DNA of 64,000 bases from an uncultured Eubacterium sp. (GCA_910586225.1 CAJUIL010000002.1:62001-126000); one strand, 5' to 3'; positions 42,474-50,745 are shown, counted from the first letter of the stretch. The notes: a model not told the origin generated them from the sequence alone. Numbers and translations are program-made.

Positions 42474-43907
42474 ATGGGATTTCAGAAAGGATTTCTCTGG
42501 GGCGGAGCCGTGGCGGCACACCAGCTGGAAGGCGGGTATGATAAAGGCGGCAAGGGACTTAGCATTATGGATGTTGTGACTGCCGGAGATATAAATACAA
42601 AACGCAGGATTACGGATGGCATTGTAGAAGGAGAATATTATCCAAATCATGACGCGATTGATTTCTATGGCCATTATAAAGAGGATATCCAGTTATTTGC
42701 GGAAATGGGATTTAAATGCTTCCGCACGAGCATTGCATGGACGCGGATCTTTCCAAACGGAGATGAGCAGCAGCCAAATGAAGAGGGGCTGAAATTTTAC
42801 GATGATATGTTTGATGAATGTCTGAAATACGGGATTGAGCCTGTCATCACGCTGAGCCATTTTGAAATGCCGCTGCATCTGGTAAAGAAATATGGCGGGT
42901 GGCGCAGCCGTAAGCTGATCGACTTTTTTGTCAGATTTGCGGAGACTTGCTTTGCACGCTATAAAAATAAAGTAAAGTACTGGATGACCTTTAACGAAAT
43001 CAACAACCAAGCGGATATCACAGATGGGGAGGAATTTATGTTTTTCGCCAATTCCGGCATTGTTTGTGAGGAAGGCGAAAACGCGGAGCAGCTGATGTAC
43101 CAGGCTTCCCACTACGAGCTTGTGGCAAGTGCGAAGGCGGTGCAGCGCGGACATGAGATCAATCCGGATTTTATGATCGGCTGTATGATCGCGATGTGTC
43201 CGATCTATCCTGCTACGTGCCGGCCGCAGGATGTACTGATGGCGGAAAAGGCGATGCAGAAGCGCTATTATTATACAGATGTGCACGTACACGGAATTTA
43301 TCCGGCGCATATTCAAAAATACTGGAATAGAAAGCAGATGGAATTGGATATCACACAGGACGATCTGGCTGTATTAAAATCCGGCTGTGTGGATTACATC
43401 GGGTTTAGCTATTATATGTCGTACAGCATTGAGCACCGGGAGGATAATCCAAGCTATGATTATCGAGGCAACAAGGATTACAATAAAAATCCGTATGTGC
43501 AGGCGAGCGACTGGGGCTGGCAGATCGATCCAGTCGGGCTGCGCTATGCGCTGAACTGGTTTACTGACCGCTATCCGGTGCCGTTGTTTATTGTGGAGAA
43601 CGGCTTCGGCGCTTATGACAAGCTGGAGGAGGACGGCAGTATCCACGATTCTTACCGGGTAGAATACTTGCAGAAGCATATCAGCGAGATGAAAAAGGCA
43701 GTCGAGGAGGACGGCGTGGAGCTGATGGGCTATACTCCATGGGGCTGCATTGACCTGGTGAGTGCGGGAACCGGAGAAATGGATAAGCGATATGGGTTTA
43801 TCTATGTCGACAAGCACAATGACAGGACGGGCGACCTGACACGCAAAAAGAAGGATTCTTTTTACTGGTATCGGGATATGATTTCAGAGAATGGAGAGAA
43901 GGCTTAA
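42474..43907 (+). CDS. GH1 6-phospho-beta-glucosidase
   Basis: A 477-residue cytoplasmic enzyme with the acid/base Glu175 in TFNEINN and the nucleophile Glu375 in IVENGFG. FRTSIAWTRIFPNGDE and the ending KRYGFIYVDKHNDRTGDLTR are typical of the 6-phospho-beta-glucosidases. It hydrolyses the PTS product to glucose 6-phosphate and an aglycone or glucose. It is the last gene of the operon. A short copy of its RYGFIYVDK coding stretch recurs at 45134-45160. Confidence 0.94.
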   Translation: MGFQKGFLWGGAVAAHQLEGGYDKGGKGLSIMDVVTAGDINTKRRITDGIVEGEYYPNHDAIDFYGHYKEDIQLFAEMGFKCFRTSIAWTRIFPNGDEQQPNEEGLKFYDDMFDECLKYGIEPVITLSHFEMPLHLVKKYGGWRSRKLIDFFVRFAETCFARYKNKVKYWMTFNEINNQADITDGEEFMFFANSGIVCEEGENAEQLMYQASHYELVASAKAVQRGHEINPDFMIGCMIAMCPIYPATCRPQDVLMAEKAMQKRYYYTDVHVHGIYPAHIQKYWNRKQMELDITQDDLAVLKSGCVDYIGFSYYMSYSIEHREDNPSYDYRGNKDYNKNPYVQASDWGWQIDPVGLRYALNWFTDRYPVPLFIVENGFGAYDKLEEDGSIHDSYRVEYLQKHISEMKKAVEEDGVELMGYTPWGCIDLVSAGTGEMDKRYGFIYVDKHNDRTGDLTRKKKDSFYWYRDMISENGEKA

Positions 43908-43914
43908 AACAATG

Positions 43915-43960
43915 GCCTGCACAGAGCGGATAGAGAGGCTCTGTGCAGGCTTGTTTTTTT
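43915..43960 (+). terminator. Terminator of the PTS/GH1 operon
   Basis: GCCTGCACAGAGC (43915-43927) pairs exactly with GCTCTGTGCAGGC (43938-43950), followed by TTGTTTTTTT. Confidence 0.93.
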
Positions 43961-44431
43961 GGAAAAAATAAACGGCTTACCGTTTACTTAATGTCAAGTT
44001 TTTTACTGAAAGGCATTGACATAAATAAATTATAATGGCAGAATGGTTTATATAAGTTATAAAATATAAATAAGATATGTAATAAATATTAAGAAAAAGA
44101 GTGTGTGAGTCTTGCGGTTTATCCAAGCACTTATAGTAATTTGCAAAAACGCCTATGTTGTCCGTCAGAGCATGAGAGATATTGTGACTTATATTTAATA
44201 CGAAAATGGTAAATGGTCGTATTACAGTGAAAGGGGATGGTAAAGCGTATTTTTGAAATGGCAGGGTTACATGGAATGACCATTGGTGAATTGATAGAGA
44301 ATTCTGGGAGCAGAAAGAAAAGCTGATAGGAAGAAGGCATTGGTAGGAATACCAGTGGTTTTTAGTGGATAAAGCTAAAGACAAAGACGAAAGGTGAAAA
44401 GATTTTTCGCGGTAAGAAAGGAGGTTTTAAG
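43961..44431. other. AT-rich gap with inverted repeats and no clear gene
   Basis: The hairpin TAAACGG-CTTA-CCGTTTA lies at 43969-43986. TTGACA (44016) and TATAAT (44031) occur but only nine bases apart. An exact inverted repeat TAATACGA / TCGTATTA spans 44196-44224 around a loop that repeats AAATGG. A 29-codon open frame (44237-44326, start of MVKRIFEMAGLHG) has no proper ribosome site. The stretch looks like decayed sequence upstream of the small membrane protein. Confidence 0.5.
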
Positions 44432-44629
44432 ATGTTCAAAGATCAAATAAAACTTTTTTTTAGTATTATAATTGGAGCAATTATTGCGTTTTATATTGGA
44501 GCAATGATTGATTTTTTCCCATTTGTTAGTAATGAATTAGTAGTAAGAGAAATAGGATTTTGTATGTTAATAATTTGTGGCGTAATTGCAATATGCACGT
44601 CTGTTGTATTAGAAAATAAAAAAAAATAG
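44432..44629 (+). CDS. Small two-helix membrane protein
   Basis: A 65-residue protein behind a good AAAGGAGG site. Two hydrophobic helices (about 8-30 and 38-60) are joined by a short loop, with a basic C-terminus (NKKK). Its base composition is much lower in GC than the surrounding operons. No function is recognised. Its own terminator follows directly. Confidence 0.6.
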   Translation: MFKDQIKLFFSIIIGAIIAFYIGAMIDFFPFVSNELVVREIGFCMLIICGVIAICTSVVLENKKK

Positions 44630-44640
44630 AGTGGAAAATA

Positions 44641-44675
44641 AAAGGAGAACCGTTTTGTTGGTTCTCCTTTTTTTT
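44641..44675 (+). terminator. Terminator after the small membrane protein
   Basis: AAAGGAGAACC (44641-44651) pairs exactly with GGTTCTCCTTT (44660-44670), with T to 44675. Confidence 0.9.
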
Positions 44676-44682
44676 GTAACTA

Positions 44683-45036
44683 TTACAAATAAGTAATTTT
44701 TGAGCCAGTGCTAATTTTTGCTTGTCTCCCACCGATTTTATCTATAGATAAATTTCCACTGAAGCTGATGGAAACAGAACCAGTTGGCGAAAGGCTAACA
44801 GAAGGTAAGTTAGCACCGGCAGTAGTGTGTCCATATAAGCCAGCAACCATTATGTAGTTAATACTGTTACTTACACCATTATTTACTTGAACACTGACTT
44901 TAATAGAACCTTTTTTAGCGTACGCTTGTTCTGTTAAAGTGGTGTTGGATTGATATGTTTGAAGCATACGAAATTGAACATTAACAGTATTGAACTCCAA
45001 ACCAGCTTCTTGTTGATATTTAGTATAAAACGACAA
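44683..45036 (-). CDS. Hypothetical Ser/Thr-rich protein, start uncertain
   Basis: A 117-residue frame beginning with TTG and lacking a ribosome site. The frame stays open further upstream and reads a basic-plus-hydrophobic stretch (KRLFSSTISINFLLYISCFL) like a signal peptide, but no ATG, GTG or TTG starts it there. The body is rich in Ser, Gly, Thr and Val with short strand-like stretches (SLSPTGSVSISFSGNLS), suggesting an exported beta-sandwich or the remains of one. AT-rich like its neighbours. It may be a decayed gene. Confidence 0.4.
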   Translation of the reverse strand: MSFYTKYQQEAGLEFNTVNVQFRMLQTYQSNTTLTEQAYAKKGSIKVSVQVNNGVSNSINYIMVAGLYGHTTAGANLPSVSLSPTGSVSISFSGNLSIDKIGGRQAKISTGSKITYL

Positions 45037-45117
45037 AAAACAACTTATATACAGTAAAAAATTTATGCTGATTGTTGATGAAAAGAGCCTTTTATATATT
45101 TATTTGATGTCCAACAG

Positions 45118-45178
45118 TGCTTCGGCAGATTCGGTATGGGTTTATCTATGTCGATAAGCTGATTATTTGTTTGTCTAA
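45118..45178 (+). pseudogene. Remnant of a GH1 gene C-terminus
   Basis: The bases 45134-45160 encode RYGFIYVDK and match the same codons in the GH1 gene at 43907's 3' end at 25 of 27 positions. Nothing of the rest of a GH1 gene is seen and a stop follows within ten codons. It is probably the trace of a deleted second beta-glucosidase gene or of recombination. Confidence 0.55.
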
Positions 45179-45211
45179 TTGGTAAATGTCCCTAAGGGGC
45201 GTAAACAAGGC

Positions 45212-45240
45212 TTTACACTTTTTACTTAATCCGCTATAAT
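45212..45240 (+). promoter_or_regulatory. Strong promoter of the small gene at 45287
   Basis: TTTACA (45212-45217), an exact 17-base spacer, then consensus TATAAT (45235-45240). Transcription would start near 45247, which rules out the in-frame ATA/ATG codons upstream as starts. Confidence 0.75.
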
Positions 45241-45286
45241 GATTATAGTAATAAACAATGGAATGAATCAAAAGGGCGGTGAAAGG

Positions 45287-45463
45287 ATGGTAGAAGAAAT
45301 GACACTTGATGAACTAAAGCAGGTCACTATTGATTATTATGTAAATTTGCAGCGTATTAAAAAAGCTGACACAGGGAATAATCCAGAACTGGAGTATCAG
45401 TTAAAAATTTATAAGAACAAATTATCCTCTTTGGGTATTCCGTCTGAGGAATATGAAATGTAA
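45287..45463 (+). CDS. Small helical protein of unknown function
   Basis: A 58-residue protein; GGGCGG lies eight bases before the ATG at 45287, and an alternative ATG at 45299 follows AAAGGA. It is predicted helical and coiled-coil-like (MTLDELKQVTIDYYVNLQRI), ending in an acidic EEYEM. It sits between a strong promoter and a strong terminator, so it is a compact single-gene unit and likely real. No function is recognised. Confidence 0.62.
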   Translation: MVEEMTLDELKQVTIDYYVNLQRIKKADTGNNPELEYQLKIYKNKLSSLGIPSEEYEM

Positions 45464-45495
45464 CAACGGAATAACAGTGAGGAACCACGGAAACA

Positions 45496-45539
45496 AAGGT
45501 GTAAAGTCTTATTAGATGATCAAGGCTTTGCACCTTTTT
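45496..45539 (+). terminator. Terminator after the small helical protein gene
   Basis: AAGGTGTAAAGTCTT (45496-45510) pairs with AAGGCTTTGCACCTT (45522-45536), with two G-U pairs, followed by T. Confidence 0.85.
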
Positions 45540-45599
45540 ACAGAGAAACCAACGGTTCTGGAAAATGTAGAGGATATGCTTCCGGTTAACGAATAAGAA

Positions 45600-45681
45600 T
45601 GCGGATGAGGGGACTTGAACCCCTACACCTTGCGGTACAAGAACCTAAATCTTGCATGTCTGCCAATTCCATCACATCCGC
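45600..45681 (-). tRNA. tRNA-Leu (anticodon UAG)
   Basis: On the minus strand the acceptor GCGGATG pairs with CATCCGC before discriminator A. The anticodon stem CAAGA/TCTTG closes the loop TTTAGGT with anticodon TAG. A variable arm follows, then the T-arm GGGG-TTCAAGT-CCCC. The length of 82 bases and the long variable arm fit a class II tRNA-Leu. CCA is not encoded. Confidence 0.95.
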
Positions 45682-45780
45682 GTCACGACATATATTATAC
45701 AAGATTCCTTTGCGGATGGCAAGTAGTTTTTTTATATTTCAGTTCTGAAAAGTACGTTTCCTATTTTCTTGATCTGCCGC

Positions 45781-46173
45781 TTATGCATCTATGAAATCTG
45801 TTATGTTTTTATAACCGATATTTTTTGCCAGCAGTTTCAGGCCCTCCAAAACCTCTTCCCGTGTATAGTTATGCTCCTGCAAGAAGCGATCGGATTTTTG
45901 GTTCGTATATTCGTAAAAAAAGATCAGCTTTGCGATAGACTTCCGGTCGATAGGAGCTGTTCCATCAGATAACAGCATATTTTCCGCTTCGTTGATCTCT
46001 CCACGGTCGATCATAGCTTTCAAGCTGGATAGATCCTCATCCGAAAGGCCGTACTTATTTTCGTCGGGCAGTTCAACCTGGGTATATTTTTTTCCGAGTG
46101 TAAGGCTGATGAGAATACTGATTACTTCTTTGATGATTCTCATCAGATAATCTTTTTCATCTTGAAAATTCAT
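45781..46173 (-). CDS. DUF6483-family protein
   Basis: A 130-residue protein following AAGGAG. It begins FQDEKDYLMRIIKEVISILI and continues TLGKKYTQVELPDE, the signature of the DUF6483 family of Clostridia. The rest is helical with TPR-like pairs (LKAMIDRGEINEAENMLLSD). It is cytoplasmic and its function is not known. A hairpin at 46246-46280 lies in its upstream region. Confidence 0.8.
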   Translation of the reverse strand: MNFQDEKDYLMRIIKEVISILISLTLGKKYTQVELPDENKYGLSDEDLSSLKAMIDRGEINEAENMLLSDGTAPIDRKSIAKLIFFYEYTNQKSDRFLQEHNYTREEVLEGLKLLAKNIGYKNITDFIDA

Positions 46174-46245
46174 AGTGGATTCTCCTTGGCTTTTGTCTTG
46201 TTTTAAAGATAACGATCATTTTATAAGATGTTACACCAGCTATAG

Positions 46246-46280
46246 AAAAATAGCAAGATTTTATTGATGTTGCTATTTTT
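46246..46280. terminator. Bidirectional hairpin between divergent genes
   Basis: AAAAATAGCAA (46246-46256) pairs exactly with TTGCTATTTTT (46270-46280). Both strands end in a T-run, so it could terminate in either direction. It lies between two divergent 5' ends, where a terminator is unexpected. Confidence 0.6.
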
Positions 46281-46306
46281 AAATCCGCAAAAATGTATGA
46301 AAAAGA

Positions 46307-46335
46307 TTGATTTTGGGAAGATTGTCCGATATAAT
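46307..46335 (+). promoter_or_regulatory. Promoter of the coiled-coil protein gene
   Basis: TTGATT (46307-46312), a 17-base spacer, then consensus TATAAT (46330-46335), 94 bases before the start at 46429. Confidence 0.75.
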
Positions 46336-46428
46336 AGACAATAAACGCAGTTTGTATCAAACATGAGCGGATAAAGGTAATGACGCAGCCTGGCTGTGCG
46401 GTTACGCGAAGAAAGCGAGGAAGATAAA

Positions 46429-47709
46429 ATGGGGCTTTGGAAGAACCTGAAATATGTATTATCGGATGAATGCAACGGATTGCTGCGTCTTCTGGTGGAC
46501 CATTATAATAGAAGGACAGAAAAAAATGAAAAAAGCATCCGTGAGATTCTTGTAAAGGTACAGCAGACATTGGATACCCAGGAAGTACTGGATAACAATA
46601 TGAGTGATTCGTACCAAGAGCTGCGGGAAAACAAGGAAGCGGCTGCAAAGATATCAGCACAGTGCGAGTCTGTATTTTCTCAGTGCGAGACGATTGTATC
46701 GCAGATCAGTGATATGGAGACTTCGGCGGCGGAGCGTGGGCAGGAGATCGAGCAGCTGATCGGGCAGGAGTTTGAGAAGCAGAAGGAAGAGCTGAAAAAG
46801 GGCAATCAGATGCTTGCTGCGAGGATTCGGGAGGTCTATGCATATCTGGAAGCAGTAAACGAGCCAGATCCGGATGCGCCGAAGGTCAGTGATCTATTGG
46901 AGCGGATCGATGTACTGGAGAAGAAGAACGCAGAATATGAAAAGCGTCTGGAAACGATGGGAGCGGAGTTAGCCGAGGCAAAGCAGGCATATGATACCGC
47001 CGACCGCGGCTATCAGGAGGAAAAGCGCAAGGTATTCCATCTGTCGAAAAAGCTTACACAGGCGAACGACAAGATTGACGACCTGTTGGTACGGATGAAG
47101 GATCGTTCTCTGGAGGATATGCTGCAGAGAGATGAGATCAACAGTCCGTTCGTTATTACACAGAACAAAGAAAAGTACTCCATTTCTGCAGGAAATATCC
47201 AGGTGATGGTAACAAGGTTTGCGAATACGGTAGTATTAGATCAGTTTTTTGAACAGGTGCCGGATCATGACCCTTATAAAAAAATGTACAACCGTTACCA
47301 GAAGGATATCCGCAGTACGGCCAGGCAGTTTACGCCGAAGTCTGAGCTGGAGGATGTGCTGCGTGCGTTTGTAGGGGTTGTGCAGGAGGATCTGCTGAAC
47401 CGGATGGTGGAAGCGGTGTACCGCAGGATGAAATCCGGGAAGGCTGATTTTGAAGAAAAGCTGCTTGCGGCGCTGAACCAATATCTGGAAGCGATCGGGT
47501 TCTATTGCCGGGATGAGCTGCGAGTTGGCGAGATCTGCCAGGAAAAGGATCTGGACGATATGGAGTGCGTGCAGGATAACCGAACGACCGGAAAAGAGCA
47601 GGGAGAGATTATTGAGATCGAGATCTATCCTTATTACATTAATTATATAGATAAATTCGGAAAACGGAAAAAACTGCATACCAAAGGGATGATGACCGTG
47701 ATCGCATAA
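46429..47709 (+). CDS. Long coiled-coil protein of unknown function
   Basis: A 426-residue protein started at the ATG after GCGAGGAAG. The first 60 residues look globular (MGLWKNLKYVLSDECNGLLR). About 60-235 is a long coiled coil rich in Glu and Lys. The C-terminal third is globular (FVITQNKEKYSISAGNIQVM, later DELRVGEICQ), ending with IEIYPYYINYIDKFGKRKKL. There is no signal peptide or membrane segment. Coiled coil followed by a beta-rich end recalls GrpE or a scaffold, but the match is too weak to name. Confidence 0.75.
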   Translation: MGLWKNLKYVLSDECNGLLRLLVDHYNRRTEKNEKSIREILVKVQQTLDTQEVLDNNMSDSYQELRENKEAAAKISAQCESVFSQCETIVSQISDMETSAAERGQEIEQLIGQEFEKQKEELKKGNQMLAARIREVYAYLEAVNEPDPDAPKVSDLLERIDVLEKKNAEYEKRLETMGAELAEAKQAYDTADRGYQEEKRKVFHLSKKLTQANDKIDDLLVRMKDRSLEDMLQRDEINSPFVITQNKEKYSISAGNIQVMVTRFANTVVLDQFFEQVPDHDPYKKMYNRYQKDIRSTARQFTPKSELEDVLRAFVGVVQEDLLNRMVEAVYRRMKSGKADFEEKLLAALNQYLEAIGFYCRDELRVGEICQEKDLDDMECVQDNRTTGKEQGEIIEIEIYPYYINYIDKFGKRKKLHTKGMMTVIA

Positions 47710-47727
47710 CGGTGGAAATAAAGATCG

Positions 47728-47755
47728 GCGGAGTGATTTTGTCACTCCGCTTTCT
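47728..47755 (+). terminator. Terminator after the coiled-coil protein gene
   Basis: GCGGAGTGA (47728-47736) pairs exactly with TCACTCCGC (47742-47750), followed by TTTCTTG. Confidence 0.85.
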
Positions 47756-47806
47756 TGTATAGTGAATGTATATCAATAAGAACACGATGGTAAAGAGGTT
47801 TTAAAT

Positions 47807-48287
47807 ATGAGAATTGGCGTTATTCAGGCAACGTCCCAAAGAGATAAAAATGCATTGCTATATCAATGTACAACAAACGCGGTGAAGCAAGATCGGCACG
47901 AAGTCATTAATTTTGGCTGCTACCCAGATGAACCCGGTTCTTTTTCTTACATAGACATTGCTGTTGCGGTCAGTCTGCTGTTAGCAAGTGGTGCCGTTGA
48001 TTTTGTTGTGACAGGCTGTTCGTCCGGACAGGGGATGATGCTTGCCTGTAATAGCCTTCCGAATGTGCTTTGCGGCTATGTGGAAAATCCGCAAGATGCA
48101 GGACACGCTGCTTTTAAAGAAGATCAATGCTCTGACAAAGCGAAAGGCGATCGATGTATTGGAACAGATGGATGGAGCGCTGATACAAAAGGTGCTTCAA
48201 AAAAGGAATGTTGTTGCATTTATTATGGAATGTGGCAAGGATCATGAAATCTTGGAATTTATTCGCAAAAACGATGAAAGAAAATAG
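47807..48287 (+). pseudogene. RpiB/LacA/LacB-family sugar-phosphate isomerase, internal deletion
   Basis: The 5' part reads a normal RpiB-type protein (MRIGVIQATSQRDKNALLYQ, FVVTGCSSGQGMMLACNSLP, LCGYVENPQDA). At 48089-48100 the frame breaks, and the C-terminal helices of the family (DTLLLKKINALTKRKAIDVL) continue in another frame to a stop at 48287. The segment that normally joins them, roughly 50 residues including the second half of the active site, is missing. Both edges contain GCAAGATGCA-like sequence, consistent with deletion by short repeat. As read, the first frame gives 146 residues with a foreign tail and should be inactive. Confidence 0.75.
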
Positions 48288-48314
48288 GAAAATCCTGAGG
48301 AGGTGGAGTCTGCG

Positions 48315-49166
48315 ATGGATTTTAGACATGAGCTTGTGCTGCCGAATGAGGACCTGCCGTTTCGTCTGTTTGTATTTGAGGGGCAGAATGGGAACTATAA
48401 AGTAACGAAGCATTGGCATCGTTCGATAGAGATTTTTCTCGTGCTGGATGGGTGGATTGATTTTTATATCAATGCGCAGTCGCGCCGTCTGGGGCCGGGG
48501 CAATTTGTGTTGGTTAACTCTAATGAGGTACATAGCGTGGATTGTCCAAAACCCAATTTTACGCTTGTGCTGCAGATTCCAAGGGGGTTGTTTGAATCGT
48601 ATCTGCCGGATGCGGACCATCTGCTGTTTTGCCGTTCCTGCAGGTCGGATGAAAGGCTGGTACAGTTGATTCAGCAGATGCAGGAAACATATACACACAG
48701 AACGGATGGGTATCTGTTTCGGATCTTACGGGATTTTTATGAGCTGATGTACCTGCTTGTGACGGATTACCGGATTTTGGAGGTAGATGAAGAACGAAAG
48801 CAGCAGCATAAAAATCTGGACAGACTTTCTAAGATTACCAGCTATATGCAGGTCAATTATCGTGAAAAGCTGTCACTGGAAGGAGTAGCGCATATTTTTG
48901 GTTATTCGCCAGCGTATTTGTCAAAAATGTTTCAAAAATATGCAGGGATCAATTACAAGGCGTATTTGCTGGAGCTGCGTACGGAGGCGGGCTATCGCCT
49001 TTTGATGAATACAGAGCTGCCGTCAGGGCAGATTGCTCTGGAATGCGGATTTCCGGACAGCCGCAGCTTTGCGGCGTCGTTTCGGCGCCGTTATGGGCTG
49101 ACGCCTGCGGAGTACCGGAAAATGTTTGGGGACAGCATTTTACAGGTTGACAAAAAAGTGCTATGA
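48315..49166 (+). CDS. AraC-family regulator with cupin domain
   Basis: A 283-residue protein; GAGGAGG lies about eleven bases before the ATG at 48315, while a GTG at 48303 overlaps that site. An N-terminal cupin (KHWHRSIEIFLVLDGWIDFY, GPGQFVLVNSNEVHSV) senses a sugar, and the C-terminal AraC domain has EGVAHIFGYSPAYLSKMFQK and a closing YGLTPAEYRKMF. Isomerase and kinase genes follow, so it probably activates that pentose operon. Confidence 0.92.
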   Translation: MDFRHELVLPNEDLPFRLFVFEGQNGNYKVTKHWHRSIEIFLVLDGWIDFYINAQSRRLGPGQFVLVNSNEVHSVDCPKPNFTLVLQIPRGLFESYLPDADHLLFCRSCRSDERLVQLIQQMQETYTHRTDGYLFRILRDFYELMYLLVTDYRILEVDEERKQQHKNLDRLSKITSYMQVNYREKLSLEGVAHIFGYSPAYLSKMFQKYAGINYKAYLLELRTEAGYRLLMNTELPSGQIALECGFPDSRSFAASFRRRYGLTPAEYRKMFGDSILQVDKKVL

Positions 49167-49167
49167 T
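49139..49167 (+). promoter_or_regulatory. Promoter of the isomerase/kinase genes
   Basis: TTTACA (49139-49144), an exact 17-base spacer, then TATGAT (49162-49167) with a TGC extension. It overlaps the end of the AraC gene and lies 88 bases before the isomerase start. Confidence 0.7.
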
Positions 49168-49254
49168 CAGGACAAGTTTTCGGTCGCGTATCCTCTTTTT
49201 GTATTCTATAATGCTGTCAGCGAACAACATCATAGAAATGAAGGAGGATATTTT

Positions 49255-50745
49255 ATGTTTACAAACATACCAAACGTGAAGCTCGGTATTGTGGCGGTCA
49301 GCCGTGACTGTTTCCCGGAAAGCCTGTCGGTTAACAGGCGTAAGGCGCTGGTGGAAGCGTATAGTAGAAAATATGACGCAGCGGATATTTATGAATGTCC
49401 GGTTTGCATTGTGGAGAGCGAGATCCATATGAAACAGGCGCTTGAGGATATCAAAAAAGCAGGCTGTAACGCCCTTGCCGTGTATCTTGGCAATTTTGGC
49501 CCGGAAATCTCAGAAACCTTGCTGGCGAAGCATTTTGACGGCCCGAAAATGTTTTTGGCGGCTGCGGAGGAATCCGGCGACAGCTTGATTGGCGGACGCG
49601 GTGACGCGTACTGTGGGATGCTCAATGCCAGCTACAATCTGAAGCTGCGCAATGTGCGTGCCTATATTCCGGAATACCCAGTTGGGACAGCGGACGAATG
49701 TGCGGATATGCTGCATGAGTTTCTTCCGATTGCGCGTGCGGTGATCGGGCTGCGCAGCCTGAAAATTATCAGCTTCGGGCCGCGTCCTATGAACTTCCTT
49801 GCGTGCAATGCGCCGATCAAGCAGCTCTATAATTTGGGTGTGGAAATCGAGGAAAATTCGGAATTGGATCTGTTCGAGGCGTTTCATAAGCACAAAGATG
49901 ACGCGCGGATAGCCGATGTTGTTGCGGATATGGAAAAAGAGCTGGGAGCCGGGAACCAGAAGCCGGAAATCCTGCCAAAGCTGGCGCAGTATGAGCTTAC
50001 GCTGCTGGATTGGATACAGGAGCATAAGGGCTATCGTGAGTATGTCTGCATTGCCGGAAAATGCTGGCCGACGTTCCAGACACAGTTTGGATTTGTACCG
50101 TGTTATGTCAACAGCCGCCTGACGGGAAGAGGAATCCCGGTTTCCTGCGAGGTGGATATTTACGGGGCGCTGAGTGAATTTATCGGTACGTGTGTCAGCC
50201 AGGATGCGGTTACCCTGCTGGATATCAACAATACGGTTCCGGCGGATATGTATGCGCAGAGTATCCAGGGCAAATATGATTATACGCTGCAGGATACGTT
50301 TATGGGCTTCCATTGTGGGAATACGTGCTCGAAGAAGCTTTCCGCCTGCTCGATGAAATATCAGATGATTATGGCGCGTACGCTTCCGGAAGAGGTGACG
50401 CAGGGAACGCTGGAAGGCGATATTGTACCGGGCGATATTACGTTTTTCCGGCTGCAGAGTACGGCGGACGCAAAGCTGCGCGCATATGTGGCGCAGGGTG
50501 AGGTGCTTCCGGTTGCCACGAGATCGTTTGGGTCTATCGGTGTGTTTGCAATTCCGCAGATGGGCAGATTTTATCGTCATGTATTGATTGAAGGTAATTA
50601 TCCACATCACGGCGCGGTTGCGTTTGGGCACTTCGGAAAAAGCCTGTTTGAAGTGTTCAAGCTGATTGGGGTGGCTCCAGAAGAAATCGGATTTAACCGG
50701 CCGAAGGGGATGCTGTATCAGACGGAAAATCCTTTTATAGGATAA
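49255..50745 (+). CDS. L-fucose/L-arabinose isomerase-family protein
   Basis: A 496-residue protein; the ATG at 49255 follows AAGGAGG. It begins NIPNVKLGIVAVSRDCFPES and carries LGNFGPEISETLLAKHF, ISFGPRPMNFLACNAP and CWPTFQTQFGFVPCYVNSRL, typical of the fucose/arabinose isomerase fold with a Mn2+ site. It would interconvert an aldose and ketose in the cytoplasm. A xylulokinase follows 66 bases downstream, so a pentose route such as D-arabinose or L-arabinose is plausible; the exact sugar is not shown. Confidence 0.88.
   Translation: MFTNIPNVKLGIVAVSRDCFPESLSVNRRKALVEAYSRKYDAADIYECPVCIVESEIHMKQALEDIKKAGCNALAVYLGNFGPEISETLLAKHFDGPKMFLAAAEESGDSLIGGRGDAYCGMLNASYNLKLRNVRAYIPEYPVGTADECADMLHEFLPIARAVIGLRSLKIISFGPRPMNFLACNAPIKQLYNLGVEIEENSELDLFEAFHKHKDDARIADVVADMEKELGAGNQKPEILPKLAQYELTLLDWIQEHKGYREYVCIAGKCWPTFQTQFGFVPCYVNSRLTGRGIPVSCEVDIYGALSEFIGTCVSQDAVTLLDINNTVPADMYAQSIQGKYDYTLQDTFMGFHCGNTCSKKLSACSMKYQMIMARTLPEEVTQGTLEGDIVPGDITFFRLQSTADAKLRAYVAQGEVLPVATRSFGSIGVFAIPQMGRFYRHVLIEGNYPHHGAVAFGHFGKSLFEVFKLIGVAPEEIGFNRPKGMLYQTENPFIG

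Noticed and set aside
44237..44326. 29-codon open frame beginning MVKRIFEMAGLHG
   Set aside because: The only purine-rich site touches the ATG, there is no promoter, and the length is too short to judge.
33411..49167. TTGACA-N9-TATRAT at 33411, 44016 and 49147
   Set aside because: Nine bases is too short for sigma-A. At 49139 a proper TTTACA-17-TATGAT overlaps it, and at 33403 a weaker 17-base pair exists. The repeat looks like chance in AT-rich DNA.
49510..50631. Minus-strand open frame of 373 codons opposite the isomerase gene
   Set aside because: It is antisense to a well-supported isomerase, rich in Arg and His as expected from reversed coding sequence, and has no motif.
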